Positions 1 to 8,566 of a DNA stretch of 64,000 nt are shown here, piece by piece; the stretch's first letter is position 1, and each line of letters starts with the position of its first letter. The position numbers and the translations under genes are program-made. Source of the stretch: Proteiniborus sp. MB09-C3 (GTDB taxonomy: Bacteria > Bacillota > Clostridia > Tissierellales > Proteiniboraceae); the NCBI RefSeq assembly GCF_030263895.1, contig NZ_CP127161.1:1178001-1242000 (forward strand), written 5' to 3'. The notes beneath the pieces are model-generated. The model had not been told where the DNA came from and did not search any database. It saw nothing but the letters and a program-made list of their open reading frames with translations.

Positions 1-1
1 T

Positions 2-73
2 AGTAATCTTGGTTATGTCGAAGGTGATTACTCTATAATTTGTGATAGTTGTGGATTATTAAACAGAAGATAA
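2..73 (+). CDS. 3' end of an unknown small gene
   Basis: The window opens inside an open frame that ends with TAA at 71-73. The last 23 residues contain a C-x2-C pair (ICDSCG), which suggests a zinc-binding tail. A hairpin follows at once and a new ribosome-binding site lies at about 126-133, so a gene ending here is reasonable. The rest lies outside the window and no function can be given. Confidence 0.4.
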   Translation, partial: SNLGYVEGDYSIICDSCGLLNRR

Positions 74-81
74 AAACAAAT

Positions 82-117
82 GGTCACTTGGTTAGTTTAA
101 CAGCTAATCAAGTGACC
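82..117 (+). terminator. Intergenic hairpin
   Basis: Arms of 14 bases (GGTCACTTGGTTAG and CTAATCAAGTGACC) pair with one G-T wobble around an 8-base loop. No U-tract follows, so this may be an RNA-stabilising or processing hairpin rather than a true terminator. Confidence 0.45.
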
Positions 118-141
118 TACAAGATAAGGAGGTACAAGCTT

Positions 142-657
142 ATGGGTGAACTAATACTTCCTGATATTAAAATAATATACGATATTAGAGAAGAACTAAG
201 ACAAGACCCAATATATTGGGCATTATCACTTAGCATTACTCATGTAATAGTAGAGAATTATTCAATGGATGCAAAGATGATAAAGCAGCTTGAAAGTGAT
301 AATTCATTTAGTGATGAAGTTAGTTTAATGTTCATAGTAGAAAAAGATGGAGAAAGAATAAGTTTAGTTGCATTTGCTGTAGAAGATAATACTGGCTTAT
401 ATATAAGAGTTCAGCATTTACAAGATGATTATTACTTTAAAGTAGAGAAAAACAGTCACTTTCAATCATTAGACATTGTAACTGAAGAATCATTTAAACA
501 TGATGTAAGATTACTGAAATTAATAAAGAATCCGAGCAATGAGACATTAGAGAAGTTTGGAATAGGAAAGCAAGTTGATTATAGGCTATTTGACGGAAAA
601 AGGAAGTTGAGATTAGACCAATCAACAGTGAAACTATTTAAGAGTTTATTTGATTAA
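142..657 (+). CDS. Hypothetical prophage protein (171 aa)
   Basis: I do not recognise the family. The open frame extends upstream to 49, but ATG 142 is preferred because a strong AAGGAGGT lies at 126-133; the upstream part would run through the hairpin at 82-117. The protein is soluble, rich in Glu, Lys and Ile, with no membrane segment and no clear motif. It is followed 17 bases later by another small gene with its own ribosome-binding site, so the two are probably co-transcribed. By position it belongs to the early or middle genes ahead of the packaging cluster. Confidence 0.6.
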   Translation: MGELILPDIKIIYDIREELRQDPIYWALSLSITHVIVENYSMDAKMIKQLESDNSFSDEVSLMFIVEKDGERISLVAFAVEDNTGLYIRVQHLQDDYYFKVEKNSHFQSLDIVTEESFKHDVRLLKLIKNPSNETLEKFGIGKQVDYRLFDGKRKLRLDQSTVKLFKSLFD

Positions 658-674
658 TAGCAGGGGGCGATAAT

Positions 675-1001
675 ATGATACAAATTCTAATGTTAGATAC
701 TGAATTAAGTAATGAAGACGCTGCTAAATGGATGATTGACATATTAGATAAATACCCACATATCAACATAGGATTTAGAGCTACTACATTTCAGGTTGAA
801 GAAGTTAAGAAGATTATAAAAGAAAGAATGGTTATCTCAAAAGCAATAAATGACCTAGTTAAAAATACAGAATTACTTGAGGATAAATTAAACAGTGCTT
901 CTGATAATCAACTAGATAAGCTTGAAGAATTAGAAAAAAGCATTAAAGAGTTATATGCAGGTATACAGATTGTAAAGTTGAATAAATCGCAAGTTGTTTA
1001 A
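675..1001 (+). CDS. Hypothetical prophage protein (108 aa), coiled-coil C-terminus
   Basis: ATG 675 follows a GGGGGCG ribosome-binding site by about 7 bases. The N-terminal 45 residues are mixed alpha/beta (DTELSNEDAAKWMIDILDKY). Residues 50-95 are Lys/Glu/Leu rich with heptad-like spacing, which suggests a short coiled coil. No known domain is recognised. It lies in line with the preceding gene and probably shares its transcript. Confidence 0.55.
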   Translation: MIQILMLDTELSNEDAAKWMIDILDKYPHINIGFRATTFQVEEVKKIIKERMVISKAINDLVKNTELLEDKLNSASDNQLDKLEELEKSIKELYAGIQIVKLNKSQVV

Positions 1002-1082
1002 TACATTACATTTACTAGTGGAAAAGTTAGTCTATTGGCTAAAGGTGAATGTGGTGTAAATTACCAGATACTCAATAATAAC

Positions 1083-1110
1083 TAGTGGTGTACTTCAAAG
1101 TACATCACTA
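1083..1110 (+). other. Hairpin ahead of a small membrane gene
   Basis: Arms TAGTGGTGTACTT and AAGTACATCACTA pair over 13 bases with one wobble and a 2-base gap. The GTGTACTT core recalls the repeated hairpins at 10484-10712, so this may be a recurring prophage RNA element. It lies 26 bases before the start of the small gene at 1136. Confidence 0.5.
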
Positions 1111-1135
1111 AATTAAAAATTAGGAGGACACTAAC

Positions 1136-1306
1136 ATGACAAACTCAATAATTACTTTAATGGTACTATTCTTCATAATGATATTCGTTGGATACTTGGC
1201 AATAATGTTTTACAGTTTAACTGCTAAACTAAGACGTAGCTGCTACTCAATAGAGGATGACTCTTATAATTACAGAAGACACATGAAAATGTACTATAAT
1301 TATTAA
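1136..1306 (+). CDS. Small single-pass membrane protein (56 aa)
   Basis: A short frame starts at ATG 1136 after a good TTAGGAGGA site. Residues about 4-29 are strongly hydrophobic (SIITLMVLFFIMIFVGYLAI) and form one membrane helix. They are followed by a positively charged stretch (KLRRS) and a polar, Tyr-rich tail ending in YNY, so an N-out/C-in topology is likely. The strong ribosome-binding site and helix make it credible as a real gene. The function is unknown; phage membrane peptides of this size may act in superinfection exclusion or as antiholins, but nothing here proves either. Confidence 0.6.
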   Translation: MTNSIITLMVLFFIMIFVGYLAIMFYSLTAKLRRSCYSIEDDSYNYRRHMKMYYNY

Positions 1307-1501
1307 ACATTGATTTAAAAGAAGTAAGAACCATTTATCAACTGAAAAATGACACTAATAGAATTAGTTAGTAAGAATTTAGTTAACTAACTAAATTTGA
1401 AACTAATTGAGTGGTAAAAATGGAGATGTAAATGTAGAAAACAAGGTATTTAGAAATAAAATGATAAGAAATTAAAATAAATTTAAGATGGAGGTAATGG
1501 T
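1307..1501 (+). other. AT-rich spacer, no gene seen
   Basis: About 195 bases with stops in all frames. It contains a short hairpin made by the repeated motif TTAGTTAACTAACTAA at about 1378-1398. I see no further feature. Confidence 0.5.
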
Positions 1502-1891
1502 ATGAAGACAAATGAGAATCTTACACTAGAAAGCATTAAAGAAACGTTAGATGAAATCTTTGCAGGACAGGAAATACTGCTTATGAGTCTTGGATTAAAT
1601 AAAGGCGGTAAGATTAAAGGAAATAAACTTGAAAAAAAAGTAGGGGAACTTACAGCAGAAGGTAATTCTATAGCTAGAATAAAAGTAAAGCTTGGTTGCT
1701 CAAGTAGTATAGTATCAGGTTACAGAAGACAAATTAAAAACAAGATAAGAAAGCTTATGGCTAAAGGTTATAGTGAACAGCATATAGCTGAAGAACTTGA
1801 ATACTCTGAATTAGTAGTATCACATTTTAAGAAACTGGTAGAAAAAGATATAGCTAAAGAATTAGCTAAAGAGGAAGAAATAGACTTCTAA
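1502..1891 (+). CDS. HTH-containing prophage regulator (129 aa)
   Basis: ATG 1502 follows GATGGAGG. An N-terminal amphipathic region (residues 1-40) is followed by two HTH-like segments: residues about 55-80 (EGNSIARIKVKLGCSSSIV) and about 90-115 (KGYSEQHIAEELEYSELVV). The second has the classical G-x-S-x-x-x-I-A-x-x-L spacing of resolvase or sigma-type HTHs. A DNA-binding regulator or small-terminase-like helper is likely. A clear terminator follows at 1911. Its N-terminal half resembles the product at 2133 (S-I-x-E-x-L/F-x-G), so they may be paralogous. Confidence 0.6.
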   Translation: MKTNENLTLESIKETLDEIFAGQEILLMSLGLNKGGKIKGNKLEKKVGELTAEGNSIARIKVKLGCSSSIVSGYRRQIKNKIRKLMAKGYSEQHIAEELEYSELVVSHFKKLVEKDIAKELAKEEEIDF

Positions 1892-1910
1892 ACTAAATAG
1901 TATTACATGA

Positions 1911-1947
1911 ATACCACTCAATACGTTTATTGTGTGGTATTTTTTTA
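1911..1947 (+). terminator. Rho-independent terminator
   Basis: Arms ATACCAC and GTGGTAT, extended by TCAATA/TATTGT, are followed by a run of T residues. It lies 20 bases after the HTH gene. Confidence 0.85.
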
Positions 1948-2132
1948 TTGAAAAATAATTTTTAAAATATAGGCTATAGACGTTTCTATTAACTTCAATA
2001 TGTAAAAAATGTATTCATTCTTATATACGTTCTTATTTAAAGCGGCTATACGTGTTGAGTTTGCTGGAGTTGGAGGGGTTGCAAAAAATAGTTGTCCGCG
2101 TTATGGTAAAAAATAAGGAGGTGTTTGAGTAA

Positions 2133-2516
2133 ATGGCGGAAGAGGTTAAAAAAGTTACTAAACAAAGTAATAAGCCAACTAAAGCAGCGGATAAGGAAAT
2201 TAATATAATTGAGTTGAGTGATAAACTTGATTCAATATATGAACTATTCACTGGTTTAACTGAAAGACTTGATAGTGTACTCAGTGAAGTTGAATTAACC
2301 AATCATGTAAATAGAATTTTAATTGAATTGGTTGGTGGTGTTGATCCAGGACGGAAGAACTTAAGCGATATCGAATTAGTTAAACTTCGTAATGAAGGTG
2401 TTAAGGTCAAGGATTTAGCTAGAATGCAGGGTATTAGTCAATGTGCAATGAGTAGAAAATTAAAAGAACTTAGAGAGGAAGGTGTATTACATGACCAAGG
2501 AAGAGAGAACGATTGA
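2133..2516 (+). CDS. HTH-containing prophage protein (127 aa)
   Basis: ATG 2133 follows AAGGAGGTG by 8-10 bases. The N-terminus is Lys-rich (residues 1-25), the centre has heptad-type leucines (residues 30-70), and the C-terminus has an HTH (residues about 92-118, NEGVKVKDLARMQGISQCAM), a likely DNA-binding element. The gene overlaps the next one by 26 bases, indicating translational coupling. It could be a regulator of the late operon, but no family is recognised. Confidence 0.6.
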   Translation: MAEEVKKVTKQSNKPTKAADKEINIIELSDKLDSIYELFTGLTERLDSVLSEVELTNHVNRILIELVGGVDPGRKNLSDIELVKLRNEGVKVKDLARMQGISQCAMSRKLKELREEGVLHDQGREND

Positions 2517-3039
2517 ATGTGCAATAAGTTATATGGTAAACAATCAATCAAAGCAGTTTAGTAAAGAATTAGTTTTATGTGCTGAAATTTTAAAACAGAT
2601 TAAAGAGAAAGGGACGGTATATGATTATACAAAGTTTAGTATGACGGATCAAGAGCTTGTAAGTGATATAGCGTATAATATTTATAAGCTTGAGCAAGAT
2701 GTAGACAATAATAAATGGGTAGAACCAGAAGATTTATTCTGTTCAGACGAAGAAATTGGAGAGTTATATACTGGTGATGAAGAAGATGAGCCAGAGTTAG
2801 ATTTTGAGGACATTGGAGACTTCATGCCTGTTACTACTGATGAATTATATAACTTGTATTCAGTGCTTAGTGGTATTGGAGTACCTAATATTATTTTTGA
2901 TGGTATAGGGTATTGTTTTAATAACGGATATTATAAAATTAAAGACGTTGGTATTGAAAAAATGGTTTTAGCTGTAACTCAAGTAGAGAAAAGTGAGCTA
3001 GACCCAATGTGTATAAAGCTATTGGAAAATCAAATGTAG
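2491..3039 (+). CDS. Hypothetical acidic prophage protein (182 aa)
   Basis: The open frame begins at GTG 2482, but ATG 2491 is spaced correctly from AGAGGAAGG (2474-2482) and is preferred. The protein is acidic, with a very Asp/Glu-rich stretch at about residues 75-110 (SDEEIGELYTGDEEDEPELD). No domain is recognised. It begins inside the end of the preceding HTH gene, so the two are translationally coupled. A strong terminator follows at 3094. Confidence 0.55.
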   Translation: MTKEERTIECAISYMVNNQSKQFSKELVLCAEILKQIKEKGTVYDYTKFSMTDQELVSDIAYNIYKLEQDVDNNKWVEPEDLFCSDEEIGELYTGDEEDEPELDFEDIGDFMPVTTDELYNLYSVLSGIGVPNIIFDGIGYCFNNGYYKIKDVGIEKMVLAVTQVEKSELDPMCIKLLENQM

Positions 3040-3093
3040 CGGATGTTTATTTGCAGACATAATTCAATCTTACATAATATATTACAAAACAAT

Positions 3094-3140
3094 AAGTAGG
3101 TAGATAGTACAGTTAGTGTATTATCTACCTACTTTTATTT
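3094..3140 (+). terminator. Rho-independent terminator
   Basis: A 13-base perfect stem (AAGTAGGTAGATA / TATCTACCTACTT) is followed by TTATTTTG. The rest of the gap to 3311 holds no gene; a small GGATCC...GATCC hairpin lies at about 3249-3268. Confidence 0.85.
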
Positions 3141-3311
3141 TGCTTAAAATTACGTGCTTATGTACGTGGATATGAATTATAAATATAAATTAAATAAATA
3201 AAAGCAATAAAGAATTAAGGAGGTTAAACAGTAACAAGTTGTATAACGGATCCTGGAAAAGATCCTATCATTGAATTAAAAATAAAAAACATAATTTAGG
3301 AGGAAATAACA

Positions 3312-3980
3312 ATGAAAGAAAACATGGAAAAACTGATGGATAACTTAACAATGGCTGCTGAACTGGAGGCTATTAGTAACTACGAAACTGATGAAGAAAT
3401 TGGTGTAAAGGGTAGATACTTTACTAATATTAAATTAGTAAAGAAAGTAACAAATGTAGATGAACAAAATCGTACTGTAGTAACTCATATGGCTTTAGAA
3501 GGTAATGATGACATAATTGTAATAAGTCATATTCCAAATACAAATCTACTTGGAATATACACTGTATCAGCTAGTGGTAAAAAGCAAGTACTAACACCTA
3601 GTATTAGAAATAATAGAACTTCAATTAACAGAGATAATACAAGTGTTTGTGTGAATGAGTTAATATGGCAGTTCGATAGAATTGCAAATGGACTAGATGT
3701 AGTAATAGGTCAATACAATCACTACTTACCTGTAAGTTTTATTGAAAGACTTAATATTAACGAGTTGTTCGGTGTGGATTCTGGTGATGTAGTTGATAGA
3801 AACCAGAACATGTTACATTGGAACATATGTAATAAAATTAGGATTAAGACTGGACTACTTTGTAAGATATCATCTTACAGTAATATAATGGATGTAGCAA
3901 AAGAAAGAGATGTAACAGTGGAAGATGTACTTAAATATAAACATATTAAAAGAAATGGATATATCGAAGTACTTGAATAA
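3312..3980 (+). CDS. Hypothetical prophage protein (222 aa)
   Basis: ATG 3312 follows TTAGGAGGA with ideal spacing. The product is soluble and alpha/beta, without a signal peptide or recognisable catalytic motif. Residues 65-85 are beta-rich (ALEGNDDIIVISHIPNT). The C-terminus (residues about 180-220) contains a possible HTH (DVAKERDVTVEDVLKYK). The gene stands alone between two terminators, so it is probably a separate transcription unit just upstream of the packaging genes. Confidence 0.55.
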   Translation: MKENMEKLMDNLTMAAELEAISNYETDEEIGVKGRYFTNIKLVKKVTNVDEQNRTVVTHMALEGNDDIIVISHIPNTNLLGIYTVSASGKKQVLTPSIRNNRTSINRDNTSVCVNELIWQFDRIANGLDVVIGQYNHYLPVSFIERLNINELFGVDSGDVVDRNQNMLHWNICNKIRIKTGLLCKISSYSNIMDVAKERDVTVEDVLKYKHIKRNGYIEVLE

Positions 3981-4012
3981 TTAAGATAGTCTCCTAAAAA
4001 TTAAATATAAAC

Positions 4013-4055
4013 ACTAAAAGGCACTAATTTCCATAGGTTAGTGCCTTTTAGTTTG
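4013..4055 (+). terminator. Rho-independent terminator
   Basis: A perfect 15-base stem (ACTAAAAGGCACTAA / TTAGTGCCTTTTAGT) encloses a 10-base loop and ends in TTTG. Its A/T-rich base makes it potentially bidirectional. Confidence 0.85.
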
Positions 4056-4151
4056 TCTATTTACAGTTATAGTTTATTAGTAAATACATCGTTTCAATCG
4101 TTATATATAAATAGATATATCTGAATGAAATAGTTATAGGAGGTACTGGAT

Positions 4152-4502
4152 ATGAGAGGGAAAAAACGATTAGGCACAGAGATGGCAATGAATAGATTAG
4201 GATTCGACACCTACAAAGAGGTCAATGATGCATGTAATTACTACTGTGAGAAAAGGGGACTTGACATAAGATTCTATGAGAAAAATGTAGAGCATTATAT
4301 AAATTGTAGAACTGGTTTAAGTGTAGAAAAATTAGTGGTATTAGCGGATGTATTAAAGGTTAGAGACTTAAGAGATTTAGATGAGATTTTTACACCTCCT
4401 GTACCAGCAAACGTAGGTAAATATTGGATTGGTAACAGGGGAAATAAAGCACAAGACATGGATTGTTCCACTATTGACATTGGAAAGTTGAAAGACCTGT
4501 AG
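4152..4502 (+). CDS. Hypothetical protein upstream of the terminase genes (116 aa)
   Basis: ATG 4152 follows TAGGAGGTA. The product is basic at the N-terminus (RGKKRLGTEMAMNRLGF) and mixed afterwards. Residues 55-80 look like an Xre-type half (GLSVEKLVVLADVLKVRDL). It lies 32 bases before the predicted small terminase gene and probably shares its transcript. It may be a transcriptional activator of the late operon; no family is recognised. Confidence 0.5.
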   Translation: MRGKKRLGTEMAMNRLGFDTYKEVNDACNYYCEKRGLDIRFYEKNVEHYINCRTGLSVEKLVVLADVLKVRDLRDLDEIFTPPVPANVGKYWIGNRGNKAQDMDCSTIDIGKLKDL

Positions 4503-4534
4503 GGATGTTCAAAATGTGAAAGGAGGTGGATTAG

Positions 4535-5035
4535 ATGCATGGATCAAAGGCTAATACCAATTCTAGAAAGCGTAAAGCTAAATATGAAAAGCTTAAAGGT
4601 ATGTTATGTATGTCACAAGTAGCAGCTGATGTATACGATAAACTTACAAAGAATGGCAGGCAGAAAAGATTGTTATCATTAATTAGAATGTGTTCTTCTA
4701 AAGCTTTATCAGAAGAAGAAACAGCTAAAACAATAGTGAAATATTTTAATAGCTTTATAACAGAGAAAGAACTTGGATATGAGACTTTTTTAGCTCTTGT
4801 AGAAACATATCCAGACATTTATGAAGCCTGGATGTACGGTGAGATTGGGGATGAATTAAATGCTCAGATGATAAAAGACAGAGCCTTTGAGATGGCTATG
4901 CAATCAGATGATGTTAGTAAGATAGTACAATACACTAAAACATATGTAGACCAAGAGGATGAGGAACAATCTAATTCAATGAGTGCTGATATATCTTTCA
5001 ATATAGAAGTTAGGACAGGTGATAATAATGAGTAA
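4535..5035 (+). CDS. Putative terminase small subunit
   Basis: The assignment is mainly positional: the gene lies directly before the large terminase gene and overlaps it by 8 bases (ATGAGTAA). AAAGGAGG precedes ATG 4535. The 166-residue size fits. The N-terminus is strongly basic (SKANTNSRKRKAKYEKLK), which could bind pac or cos DNA, and residues 100-150 are acidic and helical, as in oligomerisation and TerL-contact regions. No diagnostic HTH is obvious. TerS would recognise the packaging site and load the large subunit. Confidence 0.6.
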   Translation: MHGSKANTNSRKRKAKYEKLKGMLCMSQVAADVYDKLTKNGRQKRLLSLIRMCSSKALSEEETAKTIVKYFNSFITEKELGYETFLALVETYPDIYEAWMYGEIGDELNAQMIKDRAFEMAMQSDDVSKIVQYTKTYVDQEDEEQSNSMSADISFNIEVRTGDNNE

Positions 5036-6428
5036 ACGGAATAAATCATCTGGACTACAGATAAATATGAACAATTTAATAATAGATACATTTACAAATG
5101 TAGTTAGTCTTGTAATGAATAGGAAAGTTGATAGGTTAGCACTTAAAGGTGGAAGAAGTAGTACAAAATCACAGATTGCAGCTTATATAATACTTATGTT
5201 CTGTATGATATTTAATGTAAGTGCTATAGCTATAATTAAAATTGACAGTAGAGTAAGAGAAAGACTTGTACCTACATTTATATCAGCTATGAATTATATG
5301 GGAATTAGGCATAGGTGGAAATATAGAAAATCACCTGATGAATTCGTATTACTTGATAAGTTTGGTAGAGAAACAGATGTATCAATTAGAATGATGGGGT
5401 GTAAAGACCCTGAATTAGTTAGATCAGCAAGATCAAGAAGTGGTCAACCATTTGGAATAGTATGGTTTGAAGAGGCTGCTAACTTCGCTTCATATAAAGT
5501 AGTTAAAGATATGGAAGACACTTTATATCGTGGTGGAGCTATTATTATTTATACTTATAACCCTCCAAGAAGTACAAGTGCTTGGGTTAACGAATTGTTT
5601 AACAAGCCATGTGGTAAAGTTTTGGGATATGATAGTAATGAACATCATTCAGAATTTATTAGTGAATATGAAGAACCAGAGCTTGATTCAGATGGTAATA
5701 AAACAGGTAATATGAGAACTGTACAAGTAGTTGAAAGACTTGTAGTACATCATTCAACATACAAGGATGTTATAGATTCTGGACATGCTAGTTGGTTACA
5801 GCCTTCTTTTATAGCCTCAATACTAAAATCAGAAAAGGAAAACTATGATTTCTACAGGTGGAACTACTTAGGTGAGGTAATTGGTACAGATGCTAATATC
5901 TTTAGTAATGTATATGACATTAATATTGATGAAGTTAAAGAACAGTTAGACATAGATAGAGTTTATAGGGGACTTGACTGGGGTTATGGCGGACCAGACC
6001 CTACATCATACACTGAATGGTTCATTGATAGAAAGAATAATGACTTATATTTATTAGCAGGGTTTCATAGACCAAACATGTCACCTGAAGAAGTAGCAGA
6101 GAAGATAAAAGAGCTCAATAAATTTAACTTTCAAGTTATAGCTGATTGCGGTGTTCCATTACTTAATACAGGTTTAATGAATAATGGAGTAAATGTAAGA
6201 CCTGTTAAGAAACAGCGAATAGATATAGGAATAAGAGTGTTGCAGAGTTTTAATCATATTTATATAGACAAGAGAAAATTTCCAGAGCAATTTAATGAAT
6301 TTAAGAATGCAGAATGGAAGGTGGATGAGAAAACTGATTCTATTACATCAACACCTGTAGATAAGAATAATCACTCAATAGATAGTTGTAGATATAGTTT
6401 AGAAGAATATATCAAGAATTTAACGTAG
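5028..6428 (+). CDS. terL: Terminase large subunit (PBSX/Terminase_3 type)
   Basis: This is the packaging ATPase and nuclease that pumps DNA into the procapsid. Start ATG 5028 is chosen over GTG 5019 because it has a spaced AGGACAGG. The 466-residue length is usual. Features are a Walker A variant GGRSSTKS at about residues 41-48, Walker B IVWFEEA at about 146, and TYNPP in the coupling region. The C-terminal RNase H-like nuclease shows GLDWGYGGPDPT, VIADCG and the closing HSIDSCRYSLE. The gene sits between the putative terS and the portal gene, as in many Firmicute siphophages. Confidence 0.92.
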   Translation: MSKRNKSSGLQINMNNLIIDTFTNVVSLVMNRKVDRLALKGGRSSTKSQIAAYIILMFCMIFNVSAIAIIKIDSRVRERLVPTFISAMNYMGIRHRWKYRKSPDEFVLLDKFGRETDVSIRMMGCKDPELVRSARSRSGQPFGIVWFEEAANFASYKVVKDMEDTLYRGGAIIIYTYNPPRSTSAWVNELFNKPCGKVLGYDSNEHHSEFISEYEEPELDSDGNKTGNMRTVQVVERLVVHHSTYKDVIDSGHASWLQPSFIASILKSEKENYDFYRWNYLGEVIGTDANIFSNVYDINIDEVKEQLDIDRVYRGLDWGYGGPDPTSYTEWFIDRKNNDLYLLAGFHRPNMSPEEVAEKIKELNKFNFQVIADCGVPLLNTGLMNNGVNVRPVKKQRIDIGIRVLQSFNHIYIDKRKFPEQFNEFKNAEWKVDEKTDSITSTPVDKNNHSIDSCRYSLEEYIKNLT

Positions 6429-6441
6429 GGAGGTGCAAGGT

Positions 6442-7896
6442 ATGGAATTAAACGACAATTTTATATATAGGAGTGACTCTAAAGGTCAATATGATACTAA
6501 CCTTAATATACTTAAGCCTGGTAATGTATTTCCAAGCAATGAGGTCAGGGGGAGAAATAGAGTATACAGATATTGTAAGAAATTGTACAGTGGAGAGTAT
6601 GCTAAAAATAAAAAGATTATAGCATTAGTAAATAATAAAGAGACTGAAATACCTTATAGAGTACTTTCTATGAATCAATTCAAACTGATAGTAAATAAAA
6701 TGTTTAGTTTGATGTTCCAGAATGAAATAAGTATTAAGACTGGTGATGTTGAAAGAGATAAAACAGTAGTAAGTTTAGCTGAAAGAACTAACTGGTTTAA
6801 TTCAATTGGTAGAGCAATTAAAATGGTAGAAACTTGTGGTGATGCATTTTTAAAGACATATATAAATGGTGTTAGTCCAGTATCTCCATTGAATTGTTTT
6901 AAGGTAGTACACCCAAGTGATATTAATACTACATTAGCATTTGTGTTATACGAGTATTTAACTAATGAAGAAGAAACAAAGTACACGCACATGAGAGTTG
7001 AAATACATACTAAAGGATTTATATACGAGAAGGTATTTCATTATTCTGGTGATGGTAAAAGTGGTGTACTTGGAGAGTCTGTAGATTACGAATACAGAGG
7101 AAGGTTAATCAGTAAAGACTGGACAATAACAGAAACTGATATAGAAGATGCTTGTTGTATACAGCATTTAGGTGTTGATATAGAGGCAGATGGTGTTTAT
7201 GGGTCTTCTCCCTTACTTGATATACAAAACATAGTGTTTATGTTGGAGGCAAGGGTATCAAGTGAGTATCACGTTATAGCAAACCATGAGAACCCATTAT
7301 TAATAATGGGACAAGAAATGTTTATGCCTGATGAAAAGACTGGTGGCTATAAACTAAGAGAAGTAAACGGTAAATTTATAGTTAAAAACGCTGGTGATAA
7401 TAGCTCACCTGAATATGTAACATGGGATGGTAAGCTAGATAATTCAAGTGAACTTAGAGAAGATTTAATGGACTATTTGTATGAATTATCTGAAATGTGT
7501 AAGCCATTTATGACTGGTGAATACACAGGTAATATAAGTGAGGAAACACTTAACAATACAATCAAGTCAGCTATTGATAAAGCGAATAGACACGTAACAG
7601 AAATGTGGAGTGCAATTAGAGAAAGTTTATATGTATTATGTAGACTAAACGATATAGATGTAAGTATTCAAGAGATAAATATAGAGTTCAACATTGGTAG
7701 AACTGATGATGACAAAGTAGTTTCTGAAATAGCTGAAACTTATATAAAGAATAACATATTTAGTATTGGAACTATTCTTGAAAAATATCATGGATACACA
7801 TCAGCACAGGCTAAAGCAGAGATTGAGAAAATTATAGCTGAAAAACGACTATTAAATGGTTTAGAAAAGGAGGAAGAAAGTTATGAAACTGATTGA
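6442..7896 (+). CDS. Portal protein (SPP1 gp6-like)
   Basis: This dodecameric ring is the vertex through which DNA enters the capsid. ATG 6442 has AGGGAGGTG at 6427-6435. The product is 484 residues, typical of the family, with an N-terminal docking region, a central beta-rich wing, and a long helical crown rich in Glu/Lys near the C-terminus. The segment around residues 360-390 (MTGEYTGNISEETLNNTI) resembles the conserved portal channel region. It directly follows terL and overlaps the scaffold gene by 14 bases, consistent with a head-assembly operon. Confidence 0.85.
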   Translation: MELNDNFIYRSDSKGQYDTNLNILKPGNVFPSNEVRGRNRVYRYCKKLYSGEYAKNKKIIALVNNKETEIPYRVLSMNQFKLIVNKMFSLMFQNEISIKTGDVERDKTVVSLAERTNWFNSIGRAIKMVETCGDAFLKTYINGVSPVSPLNCFKVVHPSDINTTLAFVLYEYLTNEEETKYTHMRVEIHTKGFIYEKVFHYSGDGKSGVLGESVDYEYRGRLISKDWTITETDIEDACCIQHLGVDIEADGVYGSSPLLDIQNIVFMLEARVSSEYHVIANHENPLLIMGQEMFMPDEKTGGYKLREVNGKFIVKNAGDNSSPEYVTWDGKLDNSSELREDLMDYLYELSEMCKPFMTGEYTGNISEETLNNTIKSAIDKANRHVTEMWSAIRESLYVLCRLNDIDVSIQEINIEFNIGRTDDDKVVSEIAETYIKNNIFSIGTILEKYHGYTSAQAKAEIEKIIAEKRLLNGLEKEEESYETD

Positions 7897-8548
7897 TGTA
7901 CTTAAGAAGTTGTTAGGAGACAGTCTAGATGAAGAGATTGAAACATCAGAGAAAGAAGAGGATGCTACAAAAGATGCAGGTGATGTAGATAAGGATATTG
8001 AAGGTGGTAAAGAAGACGAATCTGATGATAAACCAGATGATAATAAAGAAACAGCTGGGGAATCAGATGAGACAAATGGTGAAGATACAAGCGGAGGTGA
8101 AGATATGGCAGATAAAACAAGGTTAATCTTTGAAGATGGTTGGTATAATACTGAAACTGGTGCTATTGATAAAACTAAAATACATGATGAGTCAGTAGTA
8201 AATGCAGTTACAATGCTAAGTAATATCATTGAAACAAATAACAATAATCAATTAATTTCTAATGCTATCAATGATGCTATTAGAACTAACAATGTAAAAG
8301 TAAAACCTGAAACATTTAGAAAATGCTTAGATACTACTAATGTTAAAGTGGAAGATGGTAAGGTAGTTGGTTTAACAGAGGCTATTGAAGCTCTTAGGGC
8401 AAGTGAACCTACATTCTTTACAAAAACTAGAGAAAGCAGCCCATTAAATGAGGGGTTCAGTAAATCAGATAATATTAAACCTAAAGCTACATCAGAATTA
8501 TCTAATGTAGATTTAGCATTAAAGGCTATTGAATCAATAGAAGAATAA
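7883..8548 (+). CDS. Capsid scaffolding protein
   Basis: The 221-residue protein is extremely acidic in residues 15-80 (runs of Glu, Asp and Gly, such as DKDIEGGKEDESDDKPDD), as are many scaffold proteins. It lies between the portal and the major capsid genes. AAAGGAGGAAG inside the portal gene provides its ribosome-binding site, so translation is coupled. Scaffolds fill the procapsid and are expelled before DNA packaging. No protease motif is seen. Confidence 0.75.
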   Translation: MKLIDVLKKLLGDSLDEEIETSEKEEDATKDAGDVDKDIEGGKEDESDDKPDDNKETAGESDETNGEDTSGGEDMADKTRLIFEDGWYNTETGAIDKTKIHDESVVNAVTMLSNIIETNNNNQLISNAINDAIRTNNVKVKPETFRKCLDTTNVKVEDGKVVGLTEAIEALRASEPTFFTKTRESSPLNEGFSKSDNIKPKATSELSNVDLALKAIESIEE

Positions 8549-8566
8549 GAAAGGTGGTAATAAATT

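Noticed and set aside
5530-5715. 61-codon frame within terL
   Set aside because: Out-of-frame shadow of the large terminase gene without its own ribosome-binding site.
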